In this document: one piece after another, positions 60,302 through 64,000 of the stretch | Numbering within the stretch: position 1 is the stretch's first letter | How the letters are laid out: each line of letters starts with the position of its first letter | NCBI RefSeq assembly: GCF_021130785.1 | Contig: NC_060212.1 | Coordinates: 148,515,501-148,579,500, forward strand | DNA from: Homalodisca vitripennis | Lineage: Eukaryota; Arthropoda; Insecta; Hemiptera; Cicadellidae | Length of the DNA: 64,000 nucleotides | Direction: 5' to 3' | Position numbers and translations under genes: made by a program | Notes under the pieces: model-generated | The model's database searches: none | What the model saw: only the letters and a program-made list of their open reading frames with translations | What the model was told of the DNA's origin: nothing

Positions 60302-60557
60302 CAATATTTGTTTTTTTTTTTTTTTTTTAAGGAGAAGCCGATCCCCTTTTAAGCCTTATTCTGCCCGTCCTCATGAGCCACTGGCCTGTGCAAGGATCTT
60401 ATCAAACAGAATAAGGGGGAGAGTCGATAAGTACAAGGTCAATGGTACTGATAAAAAGTGCAAGGGTCACAGACAGGATTCGAAACCTGCGCTATCTCTA
60501 ACTCAGACTCAAAGTCCGACGTCTTAGACCGCTCGGCCGTCGGCACTCCCAATATTT
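60302..60557 (-). mobile_element. tRNA-derived SINE with poly(A) and target duplication
   Basis: Read on the minus strand from about 60549: a tRNA-like head GTGCCGACGGCCGAGCGGTC (box A), an anticodon-arm region GTCGGACTTTGAGTCTGA, a long variable arm as in Leu/Ser tRNAs and a B box GGTTTCGAATCC. An unrelated tail of about 120 bases follows, and the element ends in 18 A residues (T at 60311-60328 on the plus strand). CAATATTT flanks both sides (60302-60309 and 60550-60557) as the target-site duplication, so the copy is complete. It would be transcribed by polymerase III and mobilised by a LINE. The plus-strand open frame across it is antisense and not a gene. Confidence 0.85.
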
Positions 60558-63136
60558 CAATACATTCAACAGTTCAAAAGGGATTCAAAAGTTTAAAATT
60601 ACGACAGGTTCTGTTTTAGTTTTTTTATATTTAATTCATATAAACACATAATTATTGAAAACCTACTTTAGTAAACAATGTTTTAACTTCCAACCGTTCA
60701 AATTTACTTTCTATTTAAGGTATTTTCATTGTGTGCTGAGATTTCCATGTACCCTAATCAATAAAATATATCAACAAAAACAAAATTCGGTAAAAAAAAC
60801 CGTCTAGTTTCGGGTATTTTATTTTAATCAGATAATTTTAGCTACAAAGACGCTGCCTGGCGGGAAGTCTCAAACAATTTTACGAGCTTCTAAATGGTTA
60901 CCTTTATTTTAGTTCTTCCAAAAAAAACTGATTTTTAAAATTTTAGAACGATGCGACAGCTGGGTTTAGAGTGGAATACTATTCCTGAATAATTGATCAT
61001 GAATATACACCATAAGAGTAAATTCACGAAATAAAAATAAACTTTTATAGTTTGATATTATTTAATTAATTATCTTAATTGATTACGTCGTCGTTAACAG
61101 CCTGAGTGGTACATAATTGAGCAGTATGACAGGTTAGAGTGCAGAGTTCTCCGAAAGACTCCAACTTATAAAAGTGACACTAGGAAATATTTACTTCTAT
61201 TAAATTCTATTAAACATATTTATAAGTTTATTTCTCAGTATAATCCTGTATTCTTTAAGAGAATATTGATAAAATTAACCGTTTTTTTAATATATGATTT
61301 TCAATTGATTTCCTTATTATGAAAACCAAAACAGCAAAAAGCGCAACATGCTTTGTTTTTCTTTTCGCTTGGGAAGTTCATAACAATTAAAATAATTTGC
61401 ATAACATGTTAAGTAATACTCAATATAGTTTTTTAACATTTTAATTATTTCATTTTGTACTTGCAGATAATCATTACTATATAATTACTATACTATATTT
61501 ACGTTTACAATACCTTGATTAAATTAAATTCAACAGTCTTCATAGTGTTTTACTGCTTAAGAATAACGTATTTACAAACATCCTGCTTGCTTAACGACAA
61601 AAAGAGGAACAACAAAAGTAAGAAAATATCCTGGGTTTATTGCATTCCTGTTCTCGCTCACGCTTCACCATTCGTACCAAACAAATAAATTTCTACAAGT
61701 TCCCATGTTCAATTGTCGTATAATAAGTAACGGAACACGTTAATGTGACATGTTTTTGTAAATACACTATTACGGTACTTAAAAAAATACAAAGTAGGTA
61801 CACATGCCAATAATTAGTCTTAGAGAATCATGAAAAAAATATATGCATGGCGTAAACTAAAACCTCTATTGAAAAAAAAAATTAAATATTCTGGAAGCTT
61901 TCCTGAATACTCCCTGATCAATCATTAAGATCCCATAATCTATAAAAAAGTAAATATTACTTTAAAATAGAATATGAGAACAAATTTTACTCTTATATAG
62001 TAAAGGTACTAGTGATTGAAATGTCTTATGTGGAACCTATTGATCTACTTGGCATGTTTCAGGCATGAGGATATACATTTGAAGCGTACAGCTTTACACA
62101 ATGAACGGTTATCATGTATAATAAGATATTAAAAAAAGCATTGCTTTTTCTAACAAACCTATCAAACAAGCACTAGAGGCTGTGCATATTTCCTATGTTA
62201 CAAAAACACTTATATTGATATGAATTTACTTGAAATGTTAAATTGTAATAAAAAATGATTTGTACGATTCATTTGCAAACTGATTGTTAAAATTTTTCAC
62301 TGAACCTAACTGTTTAAAGTATAATAATCTTAATAATGTATAAACCTAAAAACCGAGAAGAATAGTATAAGTTACGGAATTTCCATTTTGAATCATTTAA
62401 TGTCCATGACTAGGCATTATGAATACAACGTTGTTCTGAAAATTACAAGGTATTTTGTAGTTTTAAACATGTATATCGAAAATGGTAGTATAATATTACT
62501 GAAATCCCTATTAAAAATTCCTAATAGAAAAAAATCTATATGAGTGTAAAAAATTGTTATGTTTACTTGTTACTTAGTACTAACTTTCATTATCAGTATT
62601 TTCATATAACTCCATCAGTTACTTACTTGATAGTATGCAAACTAATAAACTTGCTGGAAGAACCAATCGCATTTTTTATATTCATTTGTATGTAAAGACA
62701 TAAAAAAGAAATAGCTACGTCGTTGTTATAACAATATCTTGTGACGATTCTTAAACCGATAGAGTAAATTTAACAATATTTTTTTATAATATAATTTTAC
62801 GATGTTAAAGAATATCCTGTTATTTATCTCATCAGTATTTAAATGTACATAAGAAGTTTGCTAAACCACAATTTTCCTCATCTAGCCGCAAGATTTGTTT
62901 GCTTCTCAGATGGCAAGAGAAAACCTTACTGCCAGTTTTCCAGTGTAGAATGAAGCTAGGGGCTCTTAGCGTAAGCGATTATTATGGAAGACATGCTTCG
63001 TGTCAATGTTTCTGTATACACACATACCCTACACGTGTTCTAATCCTTTTATTTTGAGAAATTAACTTCTAATTTACAAGTGGATAAATATTTATGACAC
63101 AATATTGTTTTAATGTGCATTAAATACAGTAATATA
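60558..63136. other. AT-rich stretch, nothing recognised
   Basis: No coding, RNA or transposon feature can be supported. The small GC-richer patches at about 61090-61150 and 62880-62990 are without identity. Confidence 0.4.
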
Positions 63137-63498
63137 CAGGGTGTCCAGGAACCATTCGAACAAACTTTGCCACATTGTTCAGCAGGCCAAAACTAACAAA
63201 TTATGCAATATAACAGGTGCCCTATTTCACTTCCCCTGTTTGTCTGTCTGTCTGTCTGTATGTGTTTTTTGGGGAAAGAATTACTACTCAAAAACCACTT
63301 AAGATACAGAATTCAAACTTAACGGTTATGTTAACCTAGTGTTGGTCCTTTTCAGTGAAAACAAATATCTCATTGCATTTCACTGAAAATGGCGCTAAAA
63401 GAAGCGAAATAGGGCACCTGTTATATTGCATTATTTGTTAGTTTTAGCCTGCTGAACAATGTGGCAAAAGTTTGTTCGAATGGTTGCTGGACACCCTG
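63137..63498. mobile_element. MITE with TIRs of about 98 bases, TA target
   Basis: The element opens CAGGGTGTCCAGGAACCATT and closes with the inverted complement of CAGGGTGTCCAGCAACCATT. The inverted arms match over about 98 bases with only a handful of differences, up to the GGTGCCCTATTTC block. TA dinucleotides at 63135-63136 and 63499-63500 flank it, as expected for Tc1/mariner-type insertion. The 362-base element has no coding capacity; its centre holds a short TGTC tetranucleotide run. Confidence 0.88.
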
Positions 63499-64000
63499 TA
63501 TAGATATCAATAACGGAACCTGTGCCGTTAATTGATTAAGATTTACACTAACTAATTAGTTAGGGGAGTTGTGTATATAATGTGAGCAATCACAGTCATA
63601 TTTTACTACTGCCGGCACACACAACACATAGATCAATAGCGATATGTATCTGAGTACTGTACTAAAAGTTATAGTCAGTATGTATTACGTATAAAACAAA
63701 ACCCATAAATTCAAAGCATGATATGATAACTGTAGGCCTATACGAGTATACAGACCATTCTTGGCTATGATATGTACGTGTACGTGACACGAGAGAGTAT
63801 ACTTGGGGTTATCTCGTACACAAACTAAATCCAATCGTACATCATACAAATAAGTGAAATAATTAAATTTAGAGAACATCGAAACAAATATAAACAAATC
63901 ACAACTCGATAATCAATTTATTCACACTGCTGGCCCCAAAACTCTGATTGTCAAATGCTATTTAACCAAATAAGGATAGTATCGTTTTTAAACAAGTAAA
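63499..64000. other. Terminal stretch with dispersed repeat
   Basis: 63564-63790 is related to 22795-22960 (GGGAGTTGTGTATATAAT, GCAATCACA, ATAGATCAAT, ATAGTCAGTAT). The minus-strand frame at 63685-63897 has no recognisable domain. No gene is supported. Confidence 0.45.

Noticed and set aside
60264..60527. Plus-strand open frame of 87 codons
   Set aside because: It runs antisense through the SINE and starts in its poly(T).

Overview
This is AT-rich animal nuclear DNA, most likely from an arthropod and probably an insect; I cannot name the species. The evidence is the repeat content: long (TA)n tracts, Penelope-like elements, a Helitron with typical insect termini, CR1/Jockey-like LINE remnants, a Tc1/mariner-type transposase relic, a tRNA-derived SINE with a poly(A) tail and TIR-bearing MITEs. 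There are no operons, ribosome binding sites or bacterial/phage genes. I found no convincing intact host gene. Nearly all open frames are short, lack recognisable domains and sit in AT-rich or simple-repeat sequence, so the window is best read as intergenic or intronic DNA rich in transposons.

Layout. 0-15 kb: mostly featureless AT-rich DNA with a GC-rich tandem duplication (0.98-1.05 kb), a degenerate duplication (about 1.9-2.35 kb), a TA microsatellite, a long inverted repeat at 4.66-4.73 kb and a Helitron-related scrap at 6.4 kb. 15.26-17.17 kb: a 5'-truncated, frameshifted LINE on the minus strand. 20.8-21.1 kb: a tRNA-like repeat next to (TA)n. 22.47-22.57 kb: a strikingly regular C-rich array with one A every 16 bases. 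24.34-28.66 kb: a composite non-autonomous Helitron with internal minisatellites and a second, inverted 5' end. 28.7-34.9 kb: three Penelope-like copies, two truncated head to head and one nearly full length, with hammerhead-like ribozyme motifs in their terminal repeats. 35.36-35.83 kb: a second miniature inverted pair of the same termini.

36-44 kb is mostly unrecognised. 44-45.5 kb holds a probable MITE, two more tRNA-like repeats and three TA tracts. 47.3-48.4 kb is a second, heavily decayed LINE reverse transcriptase. 54.6-55.74 kb is a mariner-like transposase relic. 56.6-57.8 kb contains old dispersed and tandem repeats. 59.5-59.63 kb is a LINE 3' tail, 60.31-60.55 kb a SINE with target-site duplication, and 63.14-63.50 kb a MITE with TIRs of about 98 bases.

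How the parts relate: the autonomous-type proteins present (Penelope RT plus GIY-YIG endonuclease, LINE RT, mariner transposase) are all broken by frameshifts, stops or truncations, so nothing here looks able to move by itself. The most informative region is 24-36 kb, where a Helitron and a Penelope complex lie back to back, separated by a (TA)n tract.
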